DNA from: Chitinophagaceae bacterium
GTDB taxonomy: Bacteria > Bacteroidota > Bacteroidia > Chitinophagales > Chitinophagaceae
Direction: 5' to 3'
NCBI GenBank assembly: GCA_023251255.1
Contig: JAHEZD010000010.1
Location: 10,492 to 74,491, forward strand
Length of the DNA stretch: 64,000 nt
Numbering within the stretch: the stretch's first letter is position 1; every line of letters begins with the position of its first letter. The position numbers and the translations under genes were made by a program. Shown in pieces: positions 17,855 through 26,179 of the stretch. The notes beneath the pieces were generated by a model. That model made no database searches, was not told the origin of the DNA, and was given only the letters and a program-made list of their open reading frames with translations.

Positions 17855-19963
17855 TTAAGAAGGAGTAGTAAGTGTTTTTTTGAGTATAAAGGCATGGTGA
17901 AATTCCGCATAAAAATTACTTGTCCCCAACGTTATATGCCTAGTTGAATACAATGCTTCCTGGAACTCTTCATTGTTGTTGACATGTTTCAGTATTACCA
18001 ACAGTTGAGGGATACTTAGGAACCAGCAGTTAAAGAATGGAAAATGATTGAATTCGGGATCAATGCTGGATAATCTAGCTGCTTGTTCTACCCAAAGTTC
18101 TCTTTTCCTGTTTATTTTTTCAAAAGCAGTTACTAATATCTCATCGTCTTTTTTAATAAGCCCAAGTTCGGTTTTTACCAGTGACTCTAAAATATTATTG
18201 ATGACGAGCCTATCCTGGAAACTTCCATAGTCCCATTGTGTCAAGGCAACCCGTTCTACTTCACGCCCTTCTAATGCAATCTTCGTCGTTGCTTTATTTA
18301 AAGTAAGGTCAACATACCCTTGCGTCCGCAAAAGCAGTTCAGTACGACCCGTTTGTATATGGGCATCCAGGAGACTTGCCGCCAGGTCAATAATCAGGTG
18401 TATATCTGAACCTGTTTTGGCTTTTCTTGTAAGCACCTTTTTCTTCAATTCAATCAGTGTGATGGACTTCGAAGCTTCAATCAGTGCATCTGCCTCCCCG
18501 TTTGGCACTGTACCATCCGCATAATCCCCATGAGAGAACTTGATATTCTTTTCGGCCAGTTTCCTGTATATAAATTCTTCCAGAGCAAGGCCAATTTTAT
18601 TATTGCATTCATCCTTTCTTGTATCCAGGCCCCGGGCCAGTGTTGCAAATACTTCATAAAACCCAAGGGCGCACCAGGATTTGTCGCATAACAGATATTT
18701 TTTTTGTGAAATTTTAATAAATGGCTTAAACCCAAAATCCAACTTTTCATATTCATTAAAGAAAGTGTACCCTTTATTTACAAGACCTTTTTCATGGGAT
18801 AGGTGTTTGAGCATCATTTGTATTTTACCCTCCCCAATTATTGGTAGCGATTTATGAAATGCTTCGATGGAAAATATCACAGGGCCTGTTTCAATTGAGA
18901 ACTGATTGATATAGCTGGTTAATGCAAGAAGTTCTTCCGGTGCAAACCCATATTCTGCCACAAACCTTTCCCTGCTCAACCAGAGAAAAAGATTCTGCAT
19001 TAATTCAAGTATATCCGAAAGATCATATGAAGGAAAGCTGAACGAGGCATCAAACAAGCCTAGCCTACTGATAGATTTCGGAAGATCTTCGGGACCCTGG
19101 TATATTTTCTCAAAAGTGCTGTATACACGCATATCCAATATTGTTCCCAATGCTGTTGCAGTCTTCAATAGCTTGTCATACCTTTTTTGCAATGATTTAT
19201 CGTTTTCTTTAAAGCTGGTTTTGTTTTGGGGATATTTAGCACATAGGTTCAAGAGAAAACCATAAGGCACCATTGGCTTTGCCTGTTCAGGGATCAAACT
19301 TATTTCGTTGAAAATTAGGTAGCGCCTATAGGCAGGGTAATAGCGATGGGTTTCTTTTAAATAACTAAAGAGGGCACGCATTATATTAATGCCACCCAAG
19401 TACAGTATTTCCTTTTCAATACCAGCTATTATTGGTTCAAGAGCGTTTACCTCAAGTACAAGGCCATTCAATTCAACCCTGGCACCCAATGCCATTAATT
19501 CTTTATGAGCAGATCCTATATCGTATTGCCTTGGATAGGCTTCCCGAAGACTAGTATGGTTTATTATATAAGTATTCTCAAATGAATTGAATTCCCTTGC
19601 ATACCCAATCGCCTTTTTCCAGTCATCTTCATATGTGAAATCCTTGATCCGCCTTTCACTACTAAGAATAATTTTTAACAGTGTGAGGTAATAGGAGTTG
19701 TCAATGGACAAAAGGACGGATTCAAAAATCAAGGCATCCTGTAAATCAATCAAGGTAGCTCTCGATGCAAGAACATCTTTAGCGCCTGCAAGCAACGTAT
19801 TGGCTACTCTTTCTTTTAGTTTATCAGTTACCCATGTACGTGCGTATCCATTTGTAAGATCAATATGCAGGTATGCACAAACTTTTTCATGATCATGTCT
19901 AATGGCCTCAATATGATTCTTGGAGGTGTCCGCCCAATTTTTAAATGTTTGTAAAACTGACAT
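17855..19963 (-). CDS. Predicted PD-(D/E)XK nuclease protein (first operon gene)
   Basis: 702 residues. The segment ALEEFIYRKLAEKNIKFSHG near 456-475 followed by GEADALIEASKSITLIELKK near 486-505 is a restriction-like core with E, D and ExK. The N-terminal 440 residues are helical without a recognised domain; the last 190 residues resemble a helical tail. It is the promoter-proximal gene of the seven-gene leftward operon and faces an AT-rich 349-base region shared with the divergent HEPN gene at 20313. As with the other operon nucleases, the substrate cannot be told from sequence. Confidence 0.62.
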   Translation of the reverse strand: MSVLQTFKNWADTSKNHIEAIRHDHEKVCAYLHIDLTNGYARTWVTDKLKERVANTLLAGAKDVLASRATLIDLQDALIFESVLLSIDNSYYLTLLKIILSSERRIKDFTYEDDWKKAIGYAREFNSFENTYIINHTSLREAYPRQYDIGSAHKELMALGARVELNGLVLEVNALEPIIAGIEKEILYLGGINIMRALFSYLKETHRYYPAYRRYLIFNEISLIPEQAKPMVPYGFLLNLCAKYPQNKTSFKENDKSLQKRYDKLLKTATALGTILDMRVYSTFEKIYQGPEDLPKSISRLGLFDASFSFPSYDLSDILELMQNLFLWLSRERFVAEYGFAPEELLALTSYINQFSIETGPVIFSIEAFHKSLPIIGEGKIQMMLKHLSHEKGLVNKGYTFFNEYEKLDFGFKPFIKISQKKYLLCDKSWCALGFYEVFATLARGLDTRKDECNNKIGLALEEFIYRKLAEKNIKFSHGDYADGTVPNGEADALIEASKSITLIELKKKVLTRKAKTGSDIHLIIDLAASLLDAHIQTGRTELLLRTQGYVDLTLNKATTKIALEGREVERVALTQWDYGSFQDRLVINNILESLVKTELGLIKKDDEILVTAFEKINRKRELWVEQAARLSSIDPEFNHFPFFNCWFLSIPQLLVILKHVNNNEEFQEALYSTRHITLGTSNFYAEFHHAFILKKTLTTPS

Positions 19964-20237
19964 GAATTATCTACCTGTTGGTTAGTAAAGCGGGTATAAT
20001 TGTAAAAATAATAATCAACCAAATCAATTAACCTCCCGCAATGATGGTCTTTGATTTTCGATAATGATTCTTAGCGCCAAGGTAACTTTTAATTTATTTA
20101 TCTCATTTGAGCCCGTTTTCTGCAACCATATAAAATTTATTTATAACTTACACGAATAAATAAGCTGCATTATTTTATCTCGATATTAAAGTACTTCCAA
20201 GAGAAGCGTGGACAGGTGTCCGGCCGGTAACGGTTTG

Positions 20238-20262
20238 TTGGGTTCGATTCCCAGCCGAAGAA
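20238..20262 (+). other. tRNA T-arm-like fragment, possible attachment-site relic
   Basis: The stem TTGGG/CCCAG (20238-20242 and 20250-20254) closes the loop TTCGATT, giving the GGTTCGATTCC signature of a tRNA T arm. CCGAAGA and a discriminator-like A follow, as an acceptor 3' strand would. No matching TCTTCGG acceptor 5' strand occurs in the 90 bases upstream, so there is no complete tRNA on this strand. Integrative elements commonly recombine into tRNA 3' ends and leave such copies, so this could mark an old att site. It may also be chance. Confidence 0.35.
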
Positions 20263-20291
20263 TCATCTGTTTTTGATATTCTTCGGCTGGG
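20250..20291. repeat. Perfect 14-bp inverted repeat with 14-base spacer
   Basis: CCCAGCCGAAGAAT (20250-20263) is repeated in reverse complement as ATTCTTCGGCTGGG (20278-20291). The left arm is the 3' half of the tRNA-like fragment. The spacer contains TTTTT. The structure ends 22 bases before the start of the HEPN gene at 20313, so it would fold in that gene's leader RNA. Confidence 0.7.
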
Positions 20292-20312
20292 GTTGACCAA
20301 AATTTCTGAACT

Positions 20313-21170
20313 ATGACTACAATTGAAATTGGACAATATTTTCAGTATCACAATTCAAATATCAAGCTGCTTAAAATAGGATTTGACCAAATTAGAAATC
20401 AAATCAAGGGGCTTTATCTTACTAAGAATAAATCAGGCGATTACATTTTTTCGCTTAATGACAATAACCTAGAAAAAATAGAAACCCGAAGAGTTGAAAA
20501 AGCTCTTTCCAGAATACTTTCGGGGATTCAGGTGTCCTGGGCTGAAGAAAGCATTAAGCGTCTTTTTTATGAGCCAAACCTGTTAACTGACGGACAAAGA
20601 ACATTTTTAATTGAACAGCAAGCTCTCGACCAAAAATGGTACACAACATTGAAAGTGATTTTTTGTATTGCCTATGACTTGGTTCCTGCAACAGATGAAA
20701 CTTGCAGTACAGTTAGGATTGAAAGGGAAAGAAGAAATTTAGGGGATGAACTTGTGGACCAATATTTAGAATTGAGAGATATGATAACAGACCACTTGGT
20801 TCCAAATTTTTCCATCAGAAACAAGGTTCAGCATGGTGAGTGGGAGTTTGCTTTCAAACCAAAATATTCTGCAGAATTCAGTCAAGATATTACAGATAAA
20901 ATTAATAATGAAAACTTCATTACGACAACTTCAAGATATACATTGGTAAACGCTTTTTATCAGATGATAGTAGACCTTGGACGGTTTAAGAGCAACAGAT
21001 TTGCATTGGATTCGATGATGACGCCTTTCGAATTTTTTTACAAAAGCTATATGCGTAAAATTAAATTTGAAGTAGATAAAATTACAAATTCAAATTTGGA
21101 TTCATTCATTAATGAAAAATTGCTGAGAGAAATCCGTGGTCAACACTATAGGTCTTTGGAAAAAGTATAA
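20313..21170 (+). CDS. HEPN-like protein with RNKVQH motif
   Basis: 285 residues. RNKVQH at residues 169-174, within FSIRNKVQHGEWEFAF, matches the R-x4-H HEPN signature and the R..(V)QHGEW context of several stand-alone HEPN-like proteins. The rest is helical with no membrane segments. It is divergent from the seven-gene operon and followed by IS-like repeats rather than a partner gene, so it appears to be a single-gene unit. It could be an abortive-infection type RNase; this is inferred from the motif and neighbourhood. The immediate leader carries the 14-bp inverted repeat at 20250-20291. Confidence 0.55.
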   Translation: MTTIEIGQYFQYHNSNIKLLKIGFDQIRNQIKGLYLTKNKSGDYIFSLNDNNLEKIETRRVEKALSRILSGIQVSWAEESIKRLFYEPNLLTDGQRTFLIEQQALDQKWYTTLKVIFCIAYDLVPATDETCSTVRIERERRNLGDELVDQYLELRDMITDHLVPNFSIRNKVQHGEWEFAFKPKYSAEFSQDITDKINNENFITTTSRYTLVNAFYQMIVDLGRFKSNRFALDSMMTPFEFFYKSYMRKIKFEVDKITNSNLDSFINEKLLREIRGQHYRSLEKV

Positions 21171-21200
21171 CAAATTTTTGAAAACAACTTGCAAGTGCAA

Positions 21201-21290
21201 AATCCAATTGCATTGACCATTGCAATCCGATTTGATGTACCAATGTAATCCGGTTTAGGTTGACCCTTTTGTGCCGGTTCAAATTGACCA
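21201..21290 (+). repeat. Four tandem degenerate 23-bp repeats, IS21-family-like end
   Basis: Units begin at 21201 (AATCCAATTGCATTGACCAT), 21224 (AATCCGATTTGATGTACCAA), 21247 (AATCCGGTTTAGGTTGACCC) and about 21271 (GTGCCGGTTCAAATTGACCA). They are spaced 23-24 bases apart. Multiple short repeats at each terminus are a feature of IS21-family elements, where they bind the IstA transposase. No transposase gene remains here. Confidence 0.5.
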
Positions 21291-21327
21291 GTTGTAATTA
21301 CCTTATTCCAGATAAATAATTCCTCTC

Positions 21328-21357
21328 ATAAATGAATCGCCTCGGCGATTCATTTAT
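21328..21357. repeat. Perfect 14-bp hairpin with a 2-base loop
   Basis: ATAAATGAATCGCC (21328-21341) and GGCGATTCATTTAT (21344-21357) are exact reverse complements around TC. It could act as a terminator for the HEPN gene 158 bases upstream, although no T tract follows, or be part of the decayed insertion element. Confidence 0.7.
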
Positions 21358-21555
21358 GTTTATAGCATTTATGCAAATAAAAGTTACAGCGTCAATTAAA
21401 TAGTTAATCACAAAGCTTCGTATCAGCTAAAACAACTACTTCGATCATGTGATAATATAGCAATGCATTTAAAGATTACAGAGGGGAATAAATCAAGAAA
21501 TCTTGTGTGGTAAGTGAAGAAGGATTTTAAACAACTCTTTGCGATAAAAACTGCT

Positions 21556-21597
21556 GCTCAGTTTGCACCGGAATCAATGGGTCAATTTAACTGGATT
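21556..21597 (-). repeat. Inverted copies of the 23-bp repeat, opposite IS end
   Basis: Read on the minus strand, this contains AATCCAGTTAAATTGACCC followed by ATTCCGGTGCAAACTGAGC, clear relatives of the units at 21201-21290 but in opposite orientation. The inward-facing sets define a relic of roughly 400 bases. Confidence 0.5.
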
Positions 21598-21709
21598 GTG
21601 CATCTTGAATACTTTAACCGCACTTAAAGAAGATTAAAATGATTCAAAATAAACGGAGACAGTACTTTTTGAAAGTAAGAATTTGTATAAACGATTTTTT
21701 AAGCAGCAA

Positions 21710-22357
21710 TCATTTAATTTTTAGTTTCTTGTTTATTTTTGGAAGTATATAAATACTTTTCAATACATTATTGACAATATCGAGAGCGTAATTGAGCTTG
21801 TCCAATGAAATTGCTTTTATCTCATGTGTTGACATGTTTCCAATCAATCTTAGTTTATCGAGAATGGGCAGTTCCGCAGTAGATATCAATCCGGCAGTGA
21901 GAAGGTTCTTTATTTTATCCTGTAAATTCCTGCCCGCTATTTTTTGATGCAGGCACATTGCTTCCACTAAAGTGCGCAAACCAATTCCTGCCAATATATT
22001 TGAACCGTTTTCGAAAGCATTTTTTACTTCTTCGTACAAACTATACAAATCATTCGGTAGCTCCTGTTGATCTTCTCCATTCAAAAAATTAAACTCATCA
22101 TAGAAGTTCGAGTAATCAATGGGATAGTGGTCATCAACGAATGCCATTTTCCCTTCCACCTCGGGATCTTCTATATGTTGCCTCCTTAAAAATGAAACCG
22201 TTTTACATCCCATGCATTCAATTGTCATGAAATCAAAAATGTCAATATCGGATTCATCAAATTGATCTATGTGTTTGACCTTTTTTGAAAATAGTATTTT
22301 CTGATTCGTTTGCCTTTCGCAACCGGCACACTGTGTAAATACGTTTCTTACTTTCAT
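21710..22357 (-). CDS. DUF4145 protein with N-terminal zinc-binding pairs
   Basis: 215 residues. Two Cys pairs (CAGC near residue 10 and CMGC near 49) suggest a small zinc ribbon. The C-terminal half, from SNILAGIGLRTLVEAMCLHQ to LDKLRLIGNMSTHEIKAIS, is a typical DUF4145 domain, a HEPN-related helical family frequent in restriction and defence loci and sometimes fused to type I restriction subunits. The R..GN...HE stretch corresponds to the family's conserved motif. It lies 27 bases after an unknown gene of the same strand, likely an operon. Function is unknown; an RNA- or nucleotide-linked defence role is inferred. Confidence 0.78.
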   Translation of the reverse strand: MKVRNVFTQCAGCERQTNQKILFSKKVKHIDQFDESDIDIFDFMTIECMGCKTVSFLRRQHIEDPEVEGKMAFVDDHYPIDYSNFYDEFNFLNGEDQQELPNDLYSLYEEVKNAFENGSNILAGIGLRTLVEAMCLHQKIAGRNLQDKIKNLLTAGLISTAELPILDKLRLIGNMSTHEIKAISLDKLNYALDIVNNVLKSIYILPKINKKLKIK

Positions 22358-22384
22358 TTTCTTTAGTATTTCAATAATTATCTT

Positions 22385-23740
22385 TTAGCCGCCACCTGGA
22401 TCTTGCTGAGCTTTCCACAGAAAATAAACCGGGTTCAACGCTGATTTATTCTTGTCCCCTCTTACCTCAGCCCAGGTAGATATCATTTTTATCAATCCCC
22501 CTGATCCGAGTAATGCGGTTCCGACATCAGCATAATTGATACCTGCTGTAAACAATCCCATTGAGCCTGTCAATACGACTAAGGGAGTAGCTATCCCATT
22601 AAACCGCCATTTATACTTTGCATTTTCCAATTCAGTTTTCAACAAACGCATTTTAGACTGAATTTCCTTATCAATTGCATATTTCAGTTCTGCTGTGTCG
22701 TCTGTGCTTTTCATTGCCTTGTTGACTATATCATATGCATAGTTCCTGAACTCCAAAAAAGCAGCAGGCATTTCATTTTTGATGTCAAACAGCCTTTCCG
22801 GCGGAATGCCGTGAACATAGGGAACCAAGCAATCATAAACAGTCCTATCCTGTATTTTTGCCGTTTTTTGTTGCTGAGGGGCAGTGAAATTCTTAGCAGC
22901 CAAATAATCCGCTTCCCTATAAAAAAGTGCCGGTGCATTCAGCTTATAACTATTGGCAACCGTCTCCAGAACAAGGTTAATATCGTTGCGGTATTCTTTC
23001 GTGATTGCCTCAAGCATATCAGCTTTTTCCATTGCCATGAAATCCTCTTTAGTAGTCCATTGAAATGGAGTCATAAAATCATAGGAAACACCATTTGTGA
23101 GCTTGCCTTCATCAAACACATGCTGTGGTATATATGTACCCATAGTCCTTACTGCATTGACAAGTCCTTCATATTGAATATCCAGTTGTGTCAAATTATC
23201 AGAAGGGTCATCATTAATCGGCGAAGGCTTCTTTAAAAAAGCGGTCATCTGTTCATAGTTGCTAAGGATTTCTGGTTGCTTGATAAGGCTATCTGTTTCA
23301 ATAGCCATTTGCTCATGATCATCTTTAAGGTAATGGTTGCCAATAAATAAAATGTAACCGCCTTTGACGCTCTGTTCTATGGTTGCCAAGAAAGCCAAGA
23401 GTCTTTGCAGCTGTTCACTTTGATCGCTGAGAGCTATGTCTTTACTGTTGATCAATTGCAGGATAGGGTCGCCAATCACAAGTTCGTCATAATACCAAAC
23501 GACATTCAATGATACACCAAATGCCCACCTGCTATAAGGCAAATGGCAGCGGAAAAGGTTAGGGGTTGTATTGAGGTAACGAAGCAAAGCTGTGTCCCTT
23601 TCACGACAAGCAATGCGGTATTTTTTACAAAAAGAACTGAAAGCACCTTCCGGAAACCCTTTGAGATCACCCGACCTTTCAAACAATCCATGCTCTTTAA
23701 TCAAATCAAAAATGAAAGCAGAGTTATATACATTTTCCAT
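22385..23740 (-). CDS. Unknown protein with a C-terminal hydrophobic region
   Basis: 451 residues, no family recognised. Most of the chain is helical and soluble in character. A hydrophobic, glycine-rich stretch near residues 383-430 (GIATPLVVLTGSMGLFTAGI and following) could form two membrane helices, leaving a short tail ending in KAQQDPGGG. It is preceded by a charged coiled region (KEIQSKMRLLKTELENAKYK). A cytosolic sensor with a membrane-associated tail is a layout seen in abortive-infection effectors, but this is speculation. The gene is 51 bases from the next upstream gene and 27 from the DUF4145 gene, suggesting a three-gene leftward unit. Confidence 0.55.
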   Translation of the reverse strand: MENVYNSAFIFDLIKEHGLFERSGDLKGFPEGAFSSFCKKYRIACRERDTALLRYLNTTPNLFRCHLPYSRWAFGVSLNVVWYYDELVIGDPILQLINSKDIALSDQSEQLQRLLAFLATIEQSVKGGYILFIGNHYLKDDHEQMAIETDSLIKQPEILSNYEQMTAFLKKPSPINDDPSDNLTQLDIQYEGLVNAVRTMGTYIPQHVFDEGKLTNGVSYDFMTPFQWTTKEDFMAMEKADMLEAITKEYRNDINLVLETVANSYKLNAPALFYREADYLAAKNFTAPQQQKTAKIQDRTVYDCLVPYVHGIPPERLFDIKNEMPAAFLEFRNYAYDIVNKAMKSTDDTAELKYAIDKEIQSKMRLLKTELENAKYKWRFNGIATPLVVLTGSMGLFTAGINYADVGTALLGSGGLIKMISTWAEVRGDKNKSALNPVYFLWKAQQDPGGG

Positions 23741-23791
23741 AGTCCTATTGTTTCCTTGTACTTATAAATTAGCAGATGGACTTACACCTGC

Positions 23792-24346
23792 CTACATCTT
23801 CAAAGACCTTTGCCTTATATTGATTTTCTCGACAGGCATATATTCAATACAAGGATGTAGAATGCTCAATTCCCGTAAGACTTCTTCCTGCAACCAAACG
23901 TTTTCAGCAAGTATCCCATAATTCGTATTACCCCGTAAATATATATAACAGTATAACTTGGCACCTGACTTCTGTGCAGTAAAGTCACTATAAATAAGTG
24001 CATTTGAAATGATCAAATATGCTTTACCAGAAAGCCCGCTGAATTCAATTACGGTCACATCATTCAGCAATACAGTTGTTTGTTCTACCAGTTTTGTTAC
24101 TGCATTTTCAAAACGAACCGGTAACGAGAAGGCACCATTTTTTACAACCGTATGTTGTATGATGTCAATGCCGAAATCAAAAGAAATTGATTCCCTATAT
24201 TTCATAATTTCCAGGTCTTCCGGCTCTTTTAGTTGTTTAAAATATTCCTTGTCCTCATCAGGCATATCCAGCCAATCCTGCTCAAATACCTTGATTGTGA
24301 TAATTGTTTGCACATTATTAATTTTAGGGTTGATTACCAATAACAC
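23792..24346 (-). CDS. Unknown small protein
   Basis: 184 residues of mixed alpha/beta sequence with no recognised domain, signal or membrane segment. The start at MLLVINPKINNVQTIITIKV is the first ATG. It is probably the first gene of a leftward unit with the 451-residue protein and the DUF4145 protein. The 292-base stretch upstream (24347-24638) holds no further gene that I can support. Confidence 0.5.
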   Translation of the reverse strand: MLLVINPKINNVQTIITIKVFEQDWLDMPDEDKEYFKQLKEPEDLEIMKYRESISFDFGIDIIQHTVVKNGAFSLPVRFENAVTKLVEQTTVLLNDVTVIEFSGLSGKAYLIISNALIYSDFTAQKSGAKLYCYIYLRGNTNYGILAENVWLQEEVLRELSILHPCIEYMPVEKINIRQRSLKM

Positions 24347-24638
24347 AAGTTCTAAAATTACTAAATATGCCTTATTTAATCACATACTTTTAAATGAGGC
24401 AAAGACAGAAAATACTAAAAATAGATATCCCAAGAAGAGAGGTCATTATTTATAACTATTCGGATTTTTTGTGAATTGCTTACTGCTTTTCGAATAAAGA
24501 ACTAGTTTATGTTTCCGCTTCTGTTACAAATTTTTCTATCCACGCAAGCGAAGCTGTGATGTCCGGCACCTAGCAGGCAGCGTTTTGATTATAAATAATA
24601 AACTTGAAATACTCAGGCCGGTTATTTCAATTATGGAA

Positions 24639-25160
24639 TTATAAGTCTATCCTTTCGCAGTATTGCAAGGCATAGTTGCACCTCCCTTCCAGGCCTGCAT
24701 TACAAAAACTGATTCGTTTGGAAATTTCCATACCAAAATTTGTAGGGTTGGTTATCTTAATTGCACCGACAGCTTTAAAATCACTAATGACCTTATCTGT
24801 AAGGGTTTCGGTAGTGGATAATACGTAACTGTTAAGACCAGCTTCATATTTGAATGCATGCGTGTTGCCATTGCCATCATCAAACCAGCACATGGCATCC
24901 CCTTCTCTGGCATCCCCCTGGATCTCATTTGGATAATGCCTGAATTTATTGAAGCAACTTAGTTGCAGCTCGCCCTTCTCAAAAAAATTGTCGATCCATC
25001 TTTTATCATCCATTAACCTGTAGACCGGGTACCGTTTTGTCCTCCAGAAAAGGGGCGATTGAAAATTGTGTTCTGTATAGTATATCAAAATTTGATAAAT
25101 GAATTTTAGTAGAATGTATTGCTTTACAAGTTTACAATGATTTCTTTTACAGCAACGCAA
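24639..25160 (-). CDS. Unknown protein, perhaps truncated
   Basis: 173 residues in the longest frame. The first 45 (lysine- and tyrosine-rich) look unlike coding sequence, so translation may begin at the ATG of MDDKRWIDNFFEKGELQLSC near residue 50. The VYRLMDDKRWIDNFFEKGEL stretch followed by FRHYPNEIQGDAREGDAM resembles the N-terminal half of a family of roughly 250-300 residue proteins; here the frame stops soon after CNYALQYCERIDL, so the C-terminal half may be lost. It is divergent from the Ymh-family gene, whose start is 36 bases away. Confidence 0.4.
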   Translation of the reverse strand: MRCCKRNHCKLVKQYILLKFIYQILIYYTEHNFQSPLFWRTKRYPVYRLMDDKRWIDNFFEKGELQLSCFNKFRHYPNEIQGDAREGDAMCWFDDGNGNTHAFKYEAGLNSYVLSTTETLTDKVISDFKAVGAIKITNPTNFGMEISKRISFCNAGLEGRCNYALQYCERIDL

Positions 25161-25195
25161 CTACTAAATTCACAATAGATTTATACGTAAGAACA

Positions 25196-25879
25196 ATGGC
25201 AAAAAAGATAAAAGCAAACAAGGCTGAAATAGAAGCAAAGATCGAGTACCAAAAAATCATTGGTGAAGTAAGTAGGGGTGGCTATCAGCCTATCCGGTTT
25301 ACAAGGATTAAATACAAAGCCTCCAACGAAACGCATATTGATATCAGGAAATTCCAGAGAGGCCCAGGTGACTATGATAAGGAAGATTATGAAGATGTAT
25401 ATTACCCTACCAAATATGGTTTCCGTTTCCTCGAGAGGGAGTTTACTAGGGTGATCAAAGAATATACCCTAATGCCTGAAACCTATGTCCATCCTGACAT
25501 TGTAAAAAAGAGCTTCAAGTTATTGGACAGTGGGCAATACGAAAGTGCCGTACTGCAGGCATTCAAATGTATTGAAACACGCATCCGAAAATTGATCAAG
25601 GCAGATGCTGAAGAAGTCGGCATCAAACTTATCCGGAAAGCATTCCATACAGAAACAGGAAAACTGACAGATTATACTTTGCCCATTTCTGAAAGGGAAG
25701 CTTTTGCCAATTACCTAGCAGGTTCATTTGGATACTATAAGAATGCCTGTTCACACAGGGATGTAGAGATGGACCATTTGTCTGCATTTACGAGGATCGT
25801 TGTAGCAAGTGACCTATTGAAAATTATTGATCAATCAGTAAAATCAAAAGGGAAGCCATTCGATGAGCCACCTTTTTAG
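25196..25879 (+). CDS. Ymh/TIGR02391-family HEPN-related protein
   Basis: 227 residues. The C-terminal domain from HPDIVKKSFKLLDSGQYESA, through AFKCIETRIRKLI, VGIKLIRKAF, the SEREAFANYLAGSFGYYKNA stretch and CSHRD, matches the Ymh (TIGR02391) family, a HEPN-like domain seen in phage and defence islands. The family's usual RN..AH motif appears as KNACSH, with Lys in place of Arg, which may weaken any RNase activity. The N-terminal 90 residues carry a charged start (MAKKIKANKAEIEAKIEYQK) and are not recognised. It is a single gene on this strand, with no clear partner. Confidence 0.75.
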   Translation: MAKKIKANKAEIEAKIEYQKIIGEVSRGGYQPIRFTRIKYKASNETHIDIRKFQRGPGDYDKEDYEDVYYPTKYGFRFLEREFTRVIKEYTLMPETYVHPDIVKKSFKLLDSGQYESAVLQAFKCIETRIRKLIKADAEEVGIKLIRKAFHTETGKLTDYTLPISEREAFANYLAGSFGYYKNACSHRDVEMDHLSAFTRIVVASDLLKIIDQSVKSKGKPFDEPPF

Positions 25880-26179
25880 CGACTTGTATAAAGAGATTTT
25901 TGATCTTATGCCTCATTATCACCATGCCTGTTTCCAATAAAGGCACTTGGGCAACATTTTTGGGGATGAATATTGTTATAAAATGAACAGTGAAATTAAT
26001 AAGTCAAAAGATGAAAATAGAAATCAAACCTTATCCGATTTTTTGAATTTAATCCGAAGGTTCAAAACTAAAATAATAGATTGGCAAGAACAATATAATA
26101 AACGAATTAATTAACTAACTAAGAAATTTATAACAGCAGCCGACATAGGTTTTTGCAAACATGCTTTGACAGACAAAAA
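25880..26179. other. Intergenic stretch between the Ymh-family and LodB-like genes
   Basis: 300 AT-rich bases. The only candidate is a 43-codon frame at 25983-26114 listed separately. No strong hairpin or promoter box is evident. Confidence 0.4.
25983..26114 (+). CDS. Possible small Lys/Asn-rich peptide
   Basis: The frame gives 43 residues starting MNSEINKSKDENRNQTLSDF and ending YNKRIN. The second half (LSDFLNLIRRFKTKIIDWQEQY) could form one amphipathic helix. No family is known and no ribosome-binding site is visible, which is usual in this phylum. It may be a small regulator, a remnant of a larger gene, or chance. Confidence 0.25.
   Translation: MNSEINKSKDENRNQTLSDFLNLIRRFKTKIIDWQEQYNKRIN

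Larger units (their letters stand above)
19964..20312. other. Divergent intergenic region upstream of the nuclease operon
   Basis: This AT-rich stretch separates the leftward seven-gene operon from the rightward HEPN gene. It must hold promoters for both, but I see no clear TAnnTTTG box. The right third (20210-20291) holds a tRNA-arm-like sequence and a strong inverted repeat described separately. No open frame of note. Confidence 0.5.
21171..21709. other. Gene-free stretch with IS-end-like repeats
   Basis: 539 bases without a credible coding frame. It holds tandem degenerate 23-base repeats at its left end, a perfect hairpin at 21328-21357 and inverted copies of the same repeat unit near 21556-21597. 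The arrangement is that of an insertion sequence reduced to its two ends, with about 265 bases of unrecognisable interior. Confidence 0.45.

Noticed and set aside
20212-20263. A complete tRNA gene
   Set aside because: The T arm and acceptor 3' strand are plausible, but no matching acceptor 5' strand or anticodon arm is found upstream.
21201-21290. A CRISPR array
   Set aside because: Units are 23 bases apart with no spacers, are degenerate, and no cas genes occur in the window.
22811-23236. A 141-codon plus-strand frame
   Set aside because: It is antisense to the intact 451-residue gene and shows no domain.
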